Source: Bacillota bacterium (GTDB lineage Bacteria > Bacillota > Clostridia > Saccharofermentanales > DTU023). From it: DNA of 50,544 nt. The number at the start of each line of letters is the position of its first letter. Positions within the stretch are counted from its first letter, which is position 1. Under the pieces are notes generated by a model that saw only the letters and a list, made by a program, of their open reading frames with translations, searched no databases and had not been told where the DNA came from. The position numbers and the translations under genes were made by a program. Shown here in pieces: positions 8,825 to 17,759 of the stretch. The stretch covers positions 1-50,544 of the forward strand of contig JAKPXB010000003.1 in the NCBI GenBank assembly GCA_029570375.1, in the 5' to 3' direction.

Positions 8825-9607
8825 ATGGTAAACAGACTCGAATTTCAGGAAGATTTATCAAACATTCACCGCGATATGATCCGCCTCGGATCGATGGCGG
8901 AGACGGCGATCAGCAAAGCCATGCAGGCGTTGAGCGATCAGGACGCCGTCCTCGCACACGAAGTTATTCAGGGTGATGACGAAATCGACGACCTCGAACA
9001 GAAGATCACACAGGCGTGTGTCCGCCTTATCGCGCGACAGCAGCCCGTGGCGAGCGATCTCCGCGACATAGCCGCCAGCATGAAACTGGTTACGGATCTC
9101 GAACGCATTGCTGATCACGCCGAGGATATCGCGAATAATACGCTGTCCATCGTCGATTCAGGGCTGCTTATCCGCATACCCGATGACTTTCATATGGTGA
9201 GCAGCCTTGTCACCCGCATGCTGCACGAAGCGCTCGATGCCTATGTGTCGCGCGACCTCGCGGCGGCATATCATGTGATCCGCACGCGAAACCGCATCGG
9301 TTTTGTCGGTCAGGAGCTCGCGAAGCTTATCACTTCCTCAATGCAGGAAGAACCGCGGTCAATCCCGGCGCTCGTGCAGCTTATCCTCGTCGCCAACCAT
9401 CTGCAGCGCGCCGCGGACCACGCGCAGAATGTCGCGGAGTGGATTGTCTTTCATCTGCGCGGAACCTATGCCGCCGAGATAAAGAATGAGGCGCAGGACG
9501 TGGAAGACAGCGGGCAGATTTCCATCGGAACCCCTCAGGCTGCCGACACTCAGCCTGACCGGGGAAAAGACGGATCAGACGCCGGGACGACGAACGCTAC
9601 CCTTTAA
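8825..9607 (+). CDS. phoU: phosphate signalling protein PhoU
   Basis: PhoU is the cytoplasmic three-helix-bundle protein that links Pst transporter state to the PhoR kinase. The two repeats each carry metal-binding acidic/His motifs: DDEIDDLEQKI plus DLERIADHAEDIANNT, and later RNRIGFVGQELAK plus HLQRAADHAQNVAEW. The 260-residue length exceeds the typical 215-225 because of an acidic, Asp/Gln-rich tail after about residue 222 that is probably disordered. RBS AGGAG is about 9 bases before the ATG. It sits between pstB and the two-component genes, matching its regulatory role. Confidence 0.94.
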   Translation: MVNRLEFQEDLSNIHRDMIRLGSMAETAISKAMQALSDQDAVLAHEVIQGDDEIDDLEQKITQACVRLIARQQPVASDLRDIAASMKLVTDLERIADHAEDIANNTLSIVDSGLLIRIPDDFHMVSSLVTRMLHEALDAYVSRDLAAAYHVIRTRNRIGFVGQELAKLITSSMQEEPRSIPALVQLILVANHLQRAADHAQNVAEWIVFHLRGTYAAEIKNEAQDVEDSGQISIGTPQAADTQPDRGKDGSDAGTTNATL

Positions 9608-9640
9608 AATAAGCGTCGCGGAAGGATAACAGGTAAGCCT

Positions 9641-10432
9641 ATGGACCTCATCAACCAGCAAAAACAAACACAGCATATCATCTGTCTCGTCGAGGATGAC
9701 GACTCGATCCGCGAGCTTCTCGTGTTCAATCTCGAAAGCGAAGGCCATGATGTCCGCCCTTTCTCCCGCGGTCAACACCTTCTCGACAGTCTCGCGTCAC
9801 TTCCGGAAGATCAATTCATTTCGCTTTTCATTCTCGATATCATGCTGCCGGATATGGACGGTTACGAAATACTGCGTCATTTGCGGAAAGACCCTCGCTT
9901 TGATTTGTCCTCATTCCTTATGCTGACCGCGCTGTCAGCTGAGAGAAACAAGCTGAGGGGGTTCGATGAGGGTGCAGATGACTACATGACAAAACCGTTT
10001 GGAATGGGTGAACTGATCGCGCGGACAAACACGCTGCTCGCCCGCGGGGATCAGCGTCTCGTACTGGCGGGAAGGGCCGGACAGGCGGATACGGCTGACC
10101 GCAGAAAAGCAATTGAAGAACTCATTGTGCGCCACGGGGATATTGTCGTCAACGAAACGCGCCGCCGCGTGTGGTTCAATGGCACGGAAACAGATACGAC
10201 ACGTATGGAATACAATCTTCTCATCTTTTTTCTGGAGCACCCGGGATTCGTCTTTTCCCGTGATCATCTGCTCTCACGCGTATGGGGATACGATTACGAA
10301 GGCGAGTCAAGGACGGTGGATGTACACATTCACAGCTTGCGGAAAAAACTGGAAGAGAGCGGCTTATCCCCCGATTTGATCGAGACTGTGCACGGTGTCG
10401 GGTACCGTCTAAGGGAGGCCGGACATGCGTAA
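9641..10432 (+). CDS. phoB: OmpR-type response regulator, PhoB/PhoP-like
   Basis: The 263-residue DNA-binding response regulator has an N-terminal receiver domain with acidic residues 18-20 (EDD), phospho-acceptor Asp66 in ILDIMLPDMDG, the switch Thr in LMLTALS and Lys in DDYMTKPF. After a longer than usual linker containing RKAIEELIVRHGD comes a winged-helix domain with the family pattern YNLLIFFLEHPGFVFSRDHL and DVHIHSLRKKLE. Its place after pstSCAB-phoU and before a PhoR-type kinase assigns it to phosphate starvation control. The stop overlaps the kinase start by 8 bases. Confidence 0.92.
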   Translation: MDLINQQKQTQHIICLVEDDDSIRELLVFNLESEGHDVRPFSRGQHLLDSLASLPEDQFISLFILDIMLPDMDGYEILRHLRKDPRFDLSSFLMLTALSAERNKLRGFDEGADDYMTKPFGMGELIARTNTLLARGDQRLVLAGRAGQADTADRRKAIEELIVRHGDIVVNETRRRVWFNGTETDTTRMEYNLLIFFLEHPGFVFSRDHLLSRVWGYDYEGESRTVDVHIHSLRKKLEESGLSPDLIETVHGVGYRLREAGHA

Positions 10433-12218
10433 AAAAATAACGCTGATTGTATTGATTGTCCTTATCATCGCCATCCTGGCGACATCCGCGATGGCAATCC
10501 GGGAAGCGCGGGGCATGAACCGGACGACAACGCGCAATCATGTCATGGCGATCACAAACTGGCTGACAAGAGAATACACCCAGTCGTCCGATTGGCGCCG
10601 TGTCGCCGAGGGGCTCGTCTCCCCTTACGAAGCCCGAGGCATCCCCCTCCGCGTCACTCTGATCAGCAGGACGGGAGAAGTGCTTTACGATTCTGAGGCG
10701 CAGGATCTCGGAAATCATCTGATGCGGCCGGAAATACAGAAAGTTCTGACAACAGGGGAACCGGCGGAAGAAATCCGTTATTCCAATACCCTGAAATATG
10801 ACCTCTTCTATTACGCCGCCCCTTCATCAGATCACGAGGTAATTATCCGAATCGCCTATCCTCTGGCCCTTGAAGATAACACCATCCGGTCTGTCCGCTC
10901 ACATGTCCTGCTGATCGGTATCGCCTCGATTGTACTGATGAGCCTGATCCTTGCCTTCGCGATAAAAAAAGTCACAGAACCGCTCGAGACCATAACGGAA
11001 TCGTTCGAGAGCCTTGCGGGCGGCAATTACGCGGCTCGTATTGAGGAAAGCCATCAGGTGTACCCGGAGGTTCAGCGGCTGTCTTCCGCATACAACCGAA
11101 TGGCTGACACGCTTGAAGAACAGCAGACCTCTCTTCTGCAGAAACAGAGTTTTCTCGACGCGCTTATCGGCAGCATTTCTTCGCCGCTTGTCGTCATCGA
11201 TCAAAAAGCGGATGTCATATTTATTAACGAACACGGCATGCAGGCATTCAGCCGTTACATTGATCCTGTCAAACACCCGTACCCGCTCTTTCTTCTCACC
11301 CATGACGAGGAGATCTCCCGGCACGCGATCGAAATCCTGAGCGGCCAGACCAGAGACCGGACATTAGTCAAGTCACTGCCGACATCTGAGGGAACGCGCA
11401 GTTACCAACTGACCTTCTCTCCCCTCCACAGGCATCGTATCGCGATTCTTTTCCACGATCGCACAGCAGAAGAAGAAGCCGCCCGCCTGCGTTCTGACTT
11501 TGTCGCGAATGTCACACATGAATTGCGCACGCCGCTGACCTCGATCCGGGGAATGATCGATACGCTTCGCTCCGGCCGTGTAACGAGACAAGAACAGTCG
11601 GAGCGTTTTCTGCAACTGATGGATGTAGAAAGTGAACGACTTGAACGTCTCGTCTCGGATCTCCTGGTACTGTCCGATATCGAGCAGAATCCCACCCGGT
11701 CCTATGATGAGACCTTTGACCTCGCGGTGCTGGCCGATGAAGTGATAGCTCAGCTTGAAAAATACGCCTCGGAGAAGGATGTCACGCTGAAACTATCGGA
11801 GAGCAGACATCTTTCCATTATTGCCAACCGTGACCGCGTAAAGCAGCTTATGCTGAACCTAATTGACAACGGGATCAAATACAACCGCCCGGGCGGAACA
11901 GTAACCGTCAGCTGGTCAGTCAGCGCGTCCGGCGCCGGAGAGAGCCAGCTTCCCGGCAAAGGGATCACAGCGCGCATCACCTTATCAGTGGAGGATAACG
12001 GAACAGGTATTCCGGAATCTGCTCAAAGCCGCATCTTCGAACGTTTCTACCGCATTGACCGCAGCCGCTCGCAGGAGCCGAAAGGAACAGGGTTAGGACT
12101 TGCCATCGTCAAACATATCGCCCTGCTCTACAACGGAGATGTCAGCGTAAAGAGCACTCTCGGAGTGGGAACCATCATCCGCGTCACTTTATTAGTCCCC
12201 GCGGAGGAACAGGAATAG
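10425..12218 (+). CDS. phoR: PhoR-type sensor histidine kinase
   Basis: The 597-residue membrane kinase has a first helix at about residues 5-24, an extracytoplasmic domain of about 130 residues, a second helix near 163-183, HAMP (EPLETITESFESLAGGNY), a PAS-like domain (about 235-345), then HisKA with the H-box FVANVTHELRTPLTS (His near residue 365). The ATPase domain shows the N box LMLNLIDNGIKYN, G1 VEDNGTGIP, F box IFERFYRID and G2 GTGLGLAIVKHI. This architecture is that of PhoR/PhoR-WalK kinases. It is translationally coupled to the response regulator and closes the phosphate block. Confidence 0.93.
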   Translation: MRKKITLIVLIVLIIAILATSAMAIREARGMNRTTTRNHVMAITNWLTREYTQSSDWRRVAEGLVSPYEARGIPLRVTLISRTGEVLYDSEAQDLGNHLMRPEIQKVLTTGEPAEEIRYSNTLKYDLFYYAAPSSDHEVIIRIAYPLALEDNTIRSVRSHVLLIGIASIVLMSLILAFAIKKVTEPLETITESFESLAGGNYAARIEESHQVYPEVQRLSSAYNRMADTLEEQQTSLLQKQSFLDALIGSISSPLVVIDQKADVIFINEHGMQAFSRYIDPVKHPYPLFLLTHDEEISRHAIEILSGQTRDRTLVKSLPTSEGTRSYQLTFSPLHRHRIAILFHDRTAEEEAARLRSDFVANVTHELRTPLTSIRGMIDTLRSGRVTRQEQSERFLQLMDVESERLERLVSDLLVLSDIEQNPTRSYDETFDLAVLADEVIAQLEKYASEKDVTLKLSESRHLSIIANRDRVKQLMLNLIDNGIKYNRPGGTVTVSWSVSASGAGESQLPGKGITARITLSVEDNGTGIPESAQSRIFERFYRIDRSRSQEPKGTGLGLAIVKHIALLYNGDVSVKSTLGVGTIIRVTLLVPAEEQE

Positions 12219-12230
12219 AAATAGCGGCAA

Positions 12231-12283
12231 AATAAAGGGACGGCCCCTTCATCTGAAGAAAGGAACCGCCCCTGTCCTGTGGA
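12231..12283 (+). terminator. weak, imperfect hairpin after phoR
   Basis: GGGACGG...CCGCCCCTGTCC and the inner TTC/GAA can pair imperfectly in the gap between the convergent kinase and pyrophosphatase genes. There is no clear U tract, so function as a terminator is uncertain. Confidence 0.3.
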
Positions 12284-12308
12284 TCTTTACCTGATACTGA
12301 CCTGTCGT

Positions 12309-14492
12309 CTAGCCGATCAACGAACGGAGCCAGTCGAGCAGATTGAAGCGGGCGAACACGGATCCCATCACGAGAGAAACGACTGACATGATCTTGATGA
12401 GGATGTCAAGCGACGGTCCGACTGTATCCTTCAACGGATCTCCGACTGTATCGCCGACGATTGCGGCGTCATGTTCAGGTGTATCTCTTTTGATGCCTTT
12501 AATCCCGCCGATTTCAATGAACTTCTTCGCGTTGTCCCACGCGCCGCCGATATTCCCGGTAAAGAGCGCCAGCATGATCGCTGAAAGAGTCGAACCGATC
12601 AGCAATCCCGCAACGAAGAGAGGACCGAAGAACAGACCGCAGATCACCGGAATGACAACCGCGAGAATGGCGGGCGCTCTCATCTCGCGAAGCGCTCCCT
12701 TCGAAGCGATCGCGATACAGGTCTCATAATCGGGGAGCACTTCTCCGGTGATCAGCCCTTTGATTTCTCTGAACTGCCGCCGGACTTCAACAACCATGAT
12801 ACGCGCTGTCTTGGTGACAGAATCGATCAGCATCCCCGAGAACAGCCAGGGGAACGCCGCGCCGACAATCATGCCGACAAGCGTCAACGGCTGAATCGCG
12901 TTCAGCATGAGCTTGTCTTCCGAAGGCGTAAAAGAATACAGATACGATGTCATCATAGAAAGCGCGGCCAGCGCGGCAGACCCGATCGCGAATCCTTTGC
13001 CTATAGCCGCTGTCGTATTGCCGACTGCGTCGAGCGTATCGGTAATCTGTCGCACTTCCTCGTCGAGATAGCTCATCTCGGCGATTCCGCCGGCGTTGTC
13101 GGCGATCGGTCCGTATGTGTCGACGGAAACAGTGGTGACGACAAACGACAGCATGCCGGTAGCAGCTACCGCCACACCGTACATACCGGCGAGCAGATAC
13201 GCGCCCAGAATAGCCACGCCTAATGTAATACTCGAATACATCGTCGACTTCATGCCGACAGACATACCCTCTGTGATCGTCAGCCCCACGCCTTCGCGCG
13301 TCGCTTCGGCAATTGTTTTCGTCGGTTTAAACGAATAGCTCGTGTAGTACTCGGCAAAAACGCCGACGACAATACCGCTGACAACACCCATCGCCGCCGC
13401 GAGAACGGGGGAAACCCATCCCGCTCTGAAGCCGGCATTGGAAAGATCTCCGGCGCCTACTTTTGAGAAAAGCAGCCAGGCCGTTAAAAAGCCGAAGCCG
13501 ATGGTCAGCGTGGCGGAGATCCATGTGGATAAATTGAGTTCCTTGTGAGGATTATCCGAAAGTTTCTTCTTCAGGAGAAGCGACATAATGCCGAGAACAC
13601 AAGAGATAAGACCGCCGGCCGCGAAAACCAGCGGGTAGTTGATCATCGCCCGCACGAGATTTTCACTCACCACGACGTGCACATCGCGGAAGACCTCGAG
13701 GGCGAGAATGACGGCTGACAACACAGCACCGACATAAGATTCGAGCAAGTCCGCGCCGAGACCGGCGACATCGCCGACGTTGTCTCCGACGTTATCCGCG
13801 ATGGTAGCGGGGTTGCGAGGATCGTCCTCGGGGATATGGTATTCCGTCTTCCCGACGAGGTCGGCGCCCATGTCCGCGGCTTTCGTGTAAATGCCGCCGC
13901 CGACACGGTTAAACATCGCGATAATCGAGCAGCCGAGCGCATAACCGGACAGCGTGACAGTAAATGTCACCGGAAGTCCCCACCAGTTTTTATTCACGTT
14001 TCCGGCAATCAGGGCATCCATCTGCCCCATCGCCTGACCAAAGATCAGATAAACAGTGATAATACCGAGCATGGCGAAACCGCCGACACTCAATCCCATC
14101 ACCGTTCCCCCGCGGTACGCGACTTTCAGCGTGTCAGCGAGACTGCGCGTTTTCTGCGCTGTATTCGTGACACGGACATTCGCATATGTCGCTATCCTCA
14201 TTCCGACAAAACCGGCCATCCCGCTCATAATCGCGCCGATGACAAATGAGACGGCCATCTGCCAGTGAATGAGAACGCCGAGAATAACAGCGATGACAGC
14301 TGCGATCATGGCGACCACTCTATATTCATAGTTAATAAATGTTGAAGCACCGAGACGAATCGCGGACGCAATCTCGCGCATCCGCTCATTCCCCTCCTCC
14401 ATACGCTTAACAGCAAAATAATTTATGGCCGCGTATCCGAGCGTCAGAACTACGCCGAAAGCCATAATGATTGTTAAGACAACAAGACTCAT
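12309..14492 (-). CDS. hppA: membrane-bound ion-translocating pyrophosphatase
   Basis: The 727-residue protein couples PPi hydrolysis to export of H+ or Na+ across the membrane, with about 16 helices as in the family. The substrate-binding motifs are intact: GGGIYTKAADMGADLVGK, DDPRNPATIADNVGDNVGD, and the C-terminal NIGGAWDNAKKFIE with HDAAIVGDTVGDP. In the K+-selectivity motif it reads GNTTAAIGKG: Ala and Gly at the two diagnostic positions, where K+-independent enzymes have Lys and Thr, so it belongs to the K+-dependent group. Sequence alone does not settle H+ versus Na+. It is monocistronic with its own promoter; RBS AAGGAG lies about 8 bases upstream. Such pumps save energy in anaerobes. 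Confidence 0.95.
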   Translation of the reverse strand: MSLVVLTIIMAFGVVLTLGYAAINYFAVKRMEEGNERMREIASAIRLGASTFINYEYRVVAMIAAVIAVILGVLIHWQMAVSFVIGAIMSGMAGFVGMRIATYANVRVTNTAQKTRSLADTLKVAYRGGTVMGLSVGGFAMLGIITVYLIFGQAMGQMDALIAGNVNKNWWGLPVTFTVTLSGYALGCSIIAMFNRVGGGIYTKAADMGADLVGKTEYHIPEDDPRNPATIADNVGDNVGDVAGLGADLLESYVGAVLSAVILALEVFRDVHVVVSENLVRAMINYPLVFAAGGLISCVLGIMSLLLKKKLSDNPHKELNLSTWISATLTIGFGFLTAWLLFSKVGAGDLSNAGFRAGWVSPVLAAAMGVVSGIVVGVFAEYYTSYSFKPTKTIAEATREGVGLTITEGMSVGMKSTMYSSITLGVAILGAYLLAGMYGVAVAATGMLSFVVTTVSVDTYGPIADNAGGIAEMSYLDEEVRQITDTLDAVGNTTAAIGKGFAIGSAALAALSMMTSYLYSFTPSEDKLMLNAIQPLTLVGMIVGAAFPWLFSGMLIDSVTKTARIMVVEVRRQFREIKGLITGEVLPDYETCIAIASKGALREMRAPAILAVVIPVICGLFFGPLFVAGLLIGSTLSAIMLALFTGNIGGAWDNAKKFIEIGGIKGIKRDTPEHDAAIVGDTVGDPLKDTVGPSLDILIKIMSVVSLVMGSVFARFNLLDWLRSLIG

Positions 14493-14564
14493 CTTTACTA
14501 CTCCTTGACTTTATTCAGATTGACTGAACGAATATCGATAGACCTCCGATCTATTATGCTGTAG

Positions 14565-14592
14565 ATGATAGCACGTTCAAAAAACTTGACAA
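14565..14592 (-). promoter_or_regulatory. predicted sigma-A promoter of hppA
   Basis: On the minus strand TTGTCA and TATCAT are separated by 16 bases, about 73 bases upstream of the hppA start. Both boxes are close to consensus. The intervening leader contains no obvious regulatory hairpin. Confidence 0.55.
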
Positions 14593-14728
14593 CCGCCAAA
14601 GACGCACACAATCATATGACATCTGTCCGAAAGTCGTTGACATAATGACTAAATAATTACGCTGTTTTTAATTGTAATACGGGGAATAAACGGAATTCAG
14701 AGAATCCGGACCATTCGTCTGAAAAGGA

Positions 14729-14760
14729 GAAGCCCGGGGTGTGAAGATATCCCGGGCTTC
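14729..14760 (-). terminator. intrinsic terminator of the opp operon
   Basis: A perfect 10-base-pair GC-rich stem, GAAGCCCGGG / CCCGGGCTTC with a 12-base loop, lies about 70 bases beyond the oppA stop and is followed on the minus strand by TCCTTTTC. Confidence 0.75.
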
Positions 14761-14830
14761 TTCAGAAGCGGATCAAAACACCGCTATGAACACGCTTGGC
14801 GGAAGAAAGTGTTCCGCTCCCTGCTCTCTC

Positions 14831-16570
14831 TTATTCGAAGCGTCCAAACTGCGCGTCGTTGTTGCCGCTGGTGCTTGACCACATCTCAAGCATGTTGATC
14901 GGGTCGTTGAAGTCAGCTACCCAGCCGTGTCTCGCGACGTCGAAGTTACCGGCTTTACGTTCTGCCAGAGTGGTATCCCAGTCCATCAGGCTGATGGTCA
15001 TCTTGATCCCGAGTTCGGCGAAGTCGTCGTAAATAATCTCGGCAATCTTGCTGTGCCCTGACGTCTTGTTAGTGATGTAATTCACGTGCAGTGGCGTCTC
15101 AGCGGAAAGCTTCCCGTCTTCACCGAACTTGTAGCCGGCTTTTGTCAGCAGTTCGCGCGCCCTGTCGAGATCTTTCGCGGGGCTGAAGTAACCGGCTGTC
15201 GCCTCATCGGGATATTTGTAAGCGCCGCTGTTCACCTTGAATTCTTTACCCTGGCCATCATACATTCCCGGCGGGATAAAGGCGTTGGCGAGCTTCTGCC
15301 CCGTCTGTCCGACGGTATCGACAATGTACTGGCGGTCGATCGCGGCGGCGAGGCCTTTGCGCATATTCGCGGCTTCTTCCACTGTCTTGCCCGCGAACAT
15401 GTCGGATTTGACGTTAAAGCATACGAAGTAGGTGCCGAGCTGGTCGATCACATGGAACTCCGGATTCTTTGTCTCAAGCAATACTTTCACTTCGTCGGTC
15501 GGCACGCTGTCGATGAAATCGAGGTTGCCCGCTTTGTAGGCGGAGTAGATCGTCGTGTCATCGTCTGACAGCATAAATGCCAGTTTCTTGATTTTGACAT
15601 TTTCGGCGCGGTGGAAGTGCTCATTTCTCTCAAACGTAATACTCTGCTTGTGTGTCCACCCTGTGTTCTTGAACGGACCGTTCGAGACGTAATTGCCGTT
15701 CTCTGTCCACGCCGCGGGGTTCTTGATGTTCCCGCTTTCGTCGAGATATCCGGGGGCGGATTCGACGGCGTCTTTCTTGACAGGGAAGAATGTCGGGAAC
15801 GCACAGAGATCCAGGAAGTAGGAAGTGACGCTCTTCAGTTTAACGGTGAAAGTTTTACCGTCTTCAGAGGCTTTCGCTTCGAGTTTTTCGACGTCGCCAT
15901 TCTCATCTTCCGGCCATCCCTCGATGCAGTCGAGCATGTAGCGGTAGTCCGCCCCGATCTTCGGGTTGGCGGCGCGTTTCCACGAATACTCAAAGTCTTT
16001 TGCGTTCAGTTCGGAGCCATCCGACCATTTCAGACCGTCGCGGAGTGTGAACACGTATGTTTTGCCGTCTTCGGAAATGTCAACTTTCTCGGCGCAGTCG
16101 GGAACAATTTCAAGGTTCTCATTATAGGTATAAAGACCGGAGAATGAGTTTACCGCCATCACAGCGCCGTCAACGGCTGAGTTCAGGGCGGGGTCAACAT
16201 AGTCAGGCTCAGAGGCAATACAGAGATCAATGGTGTCTTTGTCGCCGTTCGTAGCCTTCTCAAAATATTTGTACCCGTAGAGCGTCGCGTAGTAGCCTTT
16301 GAGGGCTTCTTTCGCCATATACTCATCGTTGTAGTAATAGATGGGGCAGATCGCGCCTGTGTCCATCAGCTTGTCTTCCGCCGCGTGCATCATCTTCATG
16401 CGCGCTTCCATGTCCTGTGTTGTCTTGATGTCTTTGATCAGCTTGTCATACTCGTCCCACGGGAAAGCGGCGACTTTGCCTTTTTCCTCCCCGCCTTCTT
16501 TCTTAGGGCCGCAGGCGACAAGACTGATGACCATGAGGAGCATCAAGATAATTGCCAGTGCTTTCTTCAT
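14831..16570 (-). CDS. oppA: oligopeptide-binding lipoprotein OppA, apparently circularly permuted
   Basis: The 579-residue protein is the peptide-binding component of the Opp importer (family 5 binding proteins). The signal peptide has lipobox LVAC (Cys20). Residues 37-106 correspond to what is normally the C-terminal end of this family: DEYDKLIKDIKTTQDMEARMK, HAAEDKLMDTGAICPIYYYND, KGYYATLYGYKYF. Only then comes the usual N-terminal start (LCIASEPDYVDPALNS at about 116-131, GLYTYNENLEIVPDCAEK, LRDGLKWSDGSELNAKDFEYSWKR). The protein stops after DVARHGWVADFNDPINMLEMW and SGNNDAQFGRFE, where ordinary members continue into the EYD segment. The reading frame is continuous and the RBS AGGAGG is strong. 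It is the last gene of the opp operon, 154 bases after oppF. Confidence 0.88.
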   Translation of the reverse strand: MKKALAIILMLLMVISLVACGPKKEGGEEKGKVAAFPWDEYDKLIKDIKTTQDMEARMKMMHAAEDKLMDTGAICPIYYYNDEYMAKEALKGYYATLYGYKYFEKATNGDKDTIDLCIASEPDYVDPALNSAVDGAVMAVNSFSGLYTYNENLEIVPDCAEKVDISEDGKTYVFTLRDGLKWSDGSELNAKDFEYSWKRAANPKIGADYRYMLDCIEGWPEDENGDVEKLEAKASEDGKTFTVKLKSVTSYFLDLCAFPTFFPVKKDAVESAPGYLDESGNIKNPAAWTENGNYVSNGPFKNTGWTHKQSITFERNEHFHRAENVKIKKLAFMLSDDDTTIYSAYKAGNLDFIDSVPTDEVKVLLETKNPEFHVIDQLGTYFVCFNVKSDMFAGKTVEEAANMRKGLAAAIDRQYIVDTVGQTGQKLANAFIPPGMYDGQGKEFKVNSGAYKYPDEATAGYFSPAKDLDRARELLTKAGYKFGEDGKLSAETPLHVNYITNKTSGHSKIAEIIYDDFAELGIKMTISLMDWDTTLAERKAGNFDVARHGWVADFNDPINMLEMWSSTSGNNDAQFGRFE

Positions 16571-16724
16571 ATTATCCTCCTAAGGTGAGCTCCTTTAACA
16601 GGAAGCTCGCTTGACCGGAACGCTATTCTATTTGCGAACCGGGATGTCACCGATGGAGCCGATGGACCATAAGGCGACGGGCCGACAACTATCAGTCCCG
16701 CGATACAATCGCGTTCACGCATTT

Positions 16725-17759
16725 CTATCGATTCCAGCAGGCAACAAAGTGCTCATGGCCTCGATCTGTAAAAGGCGGCTCTTCCAGCGAACACTTCTCG
16801 GTCGCGTACGGGCAGCGCGTATGAAACGCACATCCGCTCGGCACGTGGAGCGGGCTGGGAACATCGCCTTCCAACACAATTCGATGGCTCTCGCGCGCGG
16901 TGATCGGATCAGGGATCGGCACGGCGGAGAACAGGGATTCCGTATAAGGATGGATGGGGTGATCGTTGATCTCATTTGTCTCGGCGAGTTCAACGATCTT
17001 CCCGAGGTACATGACAGCGATGCGGTCGCTCATGTAGGTCACAATCAGAATGTCGTGGGCGATAAACAGGTAACTCAGATTGAGTTCATCCTGCAGATCT
17101 TTAAACATGTTGAGGATCTGCGCCTGAATGGAGACATCCAGAGCCGAGACCGACTCGTCGCAGACGATAAATTTCGGGTTGATCGCGAGCGCGCGCGCAA
17201 TCCCGATGCGCTGGCGCTGACCGCCGGAGAATTCGTGAGAGTAACGCGTGGCGTGTTCCTGGTTCAGTCCTACGAGATGCATCAGCTCGTAGACGCGTTC
17301 ACGCCTCTCGCTCTTATCCTTGTACATTTTGTGGACATCGAGCGGTTCACCGATAATATCTTCAACCGTCATCCGCGGATTGAGTGAGGAGTACGGATCC
17401 TGAAAGACCATCTGCATATTGCGCCGGAGCGTGCGCACATTCTTTTCGGTAATCCTCTCCCCGTCAAAAAACACCTCGCCGGAAGTTGGCGGGTACAGCC
17501 ACATGAGCGTCCGCCCGACCGTCGTTTTCCCGCAGCCTGACTCTCCTACCAGTCCCAGCGTCTCTTTGTGCCTGATAAAGAATGACACATCGTCGACAGC
17601 CTTCAGCGGCAGTTCTTTGAAAAAACCTGTTTTAACCGAGAAATGCTTGCTGAGATGGTGGACTTCGAGAATATTTCCGCCGTCCGGCTCGTATTCATTC
17701 CAATCGGTGTCTGACAGCTGTCCCTGGCCGAACACTGATTTCGTTTGAGTGTTACTCAT
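16725..17759 (-). CDS. oppF: oligopeptide ABC transporter ATPase OppF
   Basis: The 344-residue ATPase of the Opp importer has Walker A GESGCGKTT, Q-loop MVFQDPYSSLNPRMTV, signature FSGGQRQRIGIARAL, Walker B FIVCDESVSALDVS and switch AHDILIV. Replacement of the usual glutamate region by CDESVSALD is common in OppF. The C-terminal oligopeptide-transporter tail carries the conserved cysteines CAFHTRCPYATEKC and a final HFVACW, which in related OppD/DppD proteins bind an iron-sulfur cluster. The N-terminal 25 residues are an extension. The start codon overlaps the oppD stop by 4 bases (ATGA). Confidence 0.94.
   Translation of the reverse strand: MSNTQTKSVFGQGQLSDTDWNEYEPDGGNILEVHHLSKHFSVKTGFFKELPLKAVDDVSFFIRHKETLGLVGESGCGKTTVGRTLMWLYPPTSGEVFFDGERITEKNVRTLRRNMQMVFQDPYSSLNPRMTVEDIIGEPLDVHKMYKDKSERRERVYELMHLVGLNQEHATRYSHEFSGGQRQRIGIARALAINPKFIVCDESVSALDVSIQAQILNMFKDLQDELNLSYLFIAHDILIVTYMSDRIAVMYLGKIVELAETNEINDHPIHPYTESLFSAVPIPDPITARESHRIVLEGDVPSPLHVPSGCAFHTRCPYATEKCSLEEPPFTDRGHEHFVACWNR

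Larger units (their letters stand above)
14493..14830. other. gene-free stretch between hppA and oppA
   Basis: This 338-base gap contains the hppA promoter (14565-14592) and the oppA terminator (14729-14760). Between them, AT-rich sequence at 14630-14700 shows no coding potential or repeat I can identify. Confidence 0.6.

Noticed and set aside
14831-16570. Frameshift or truncation as the cause of the odd OppA order
   Set aside because: The frame is continuous from signal peptide to stop, the moved segment keeps family motifs, and no trace of the usual C-terminal segment lies downstream of the stop.
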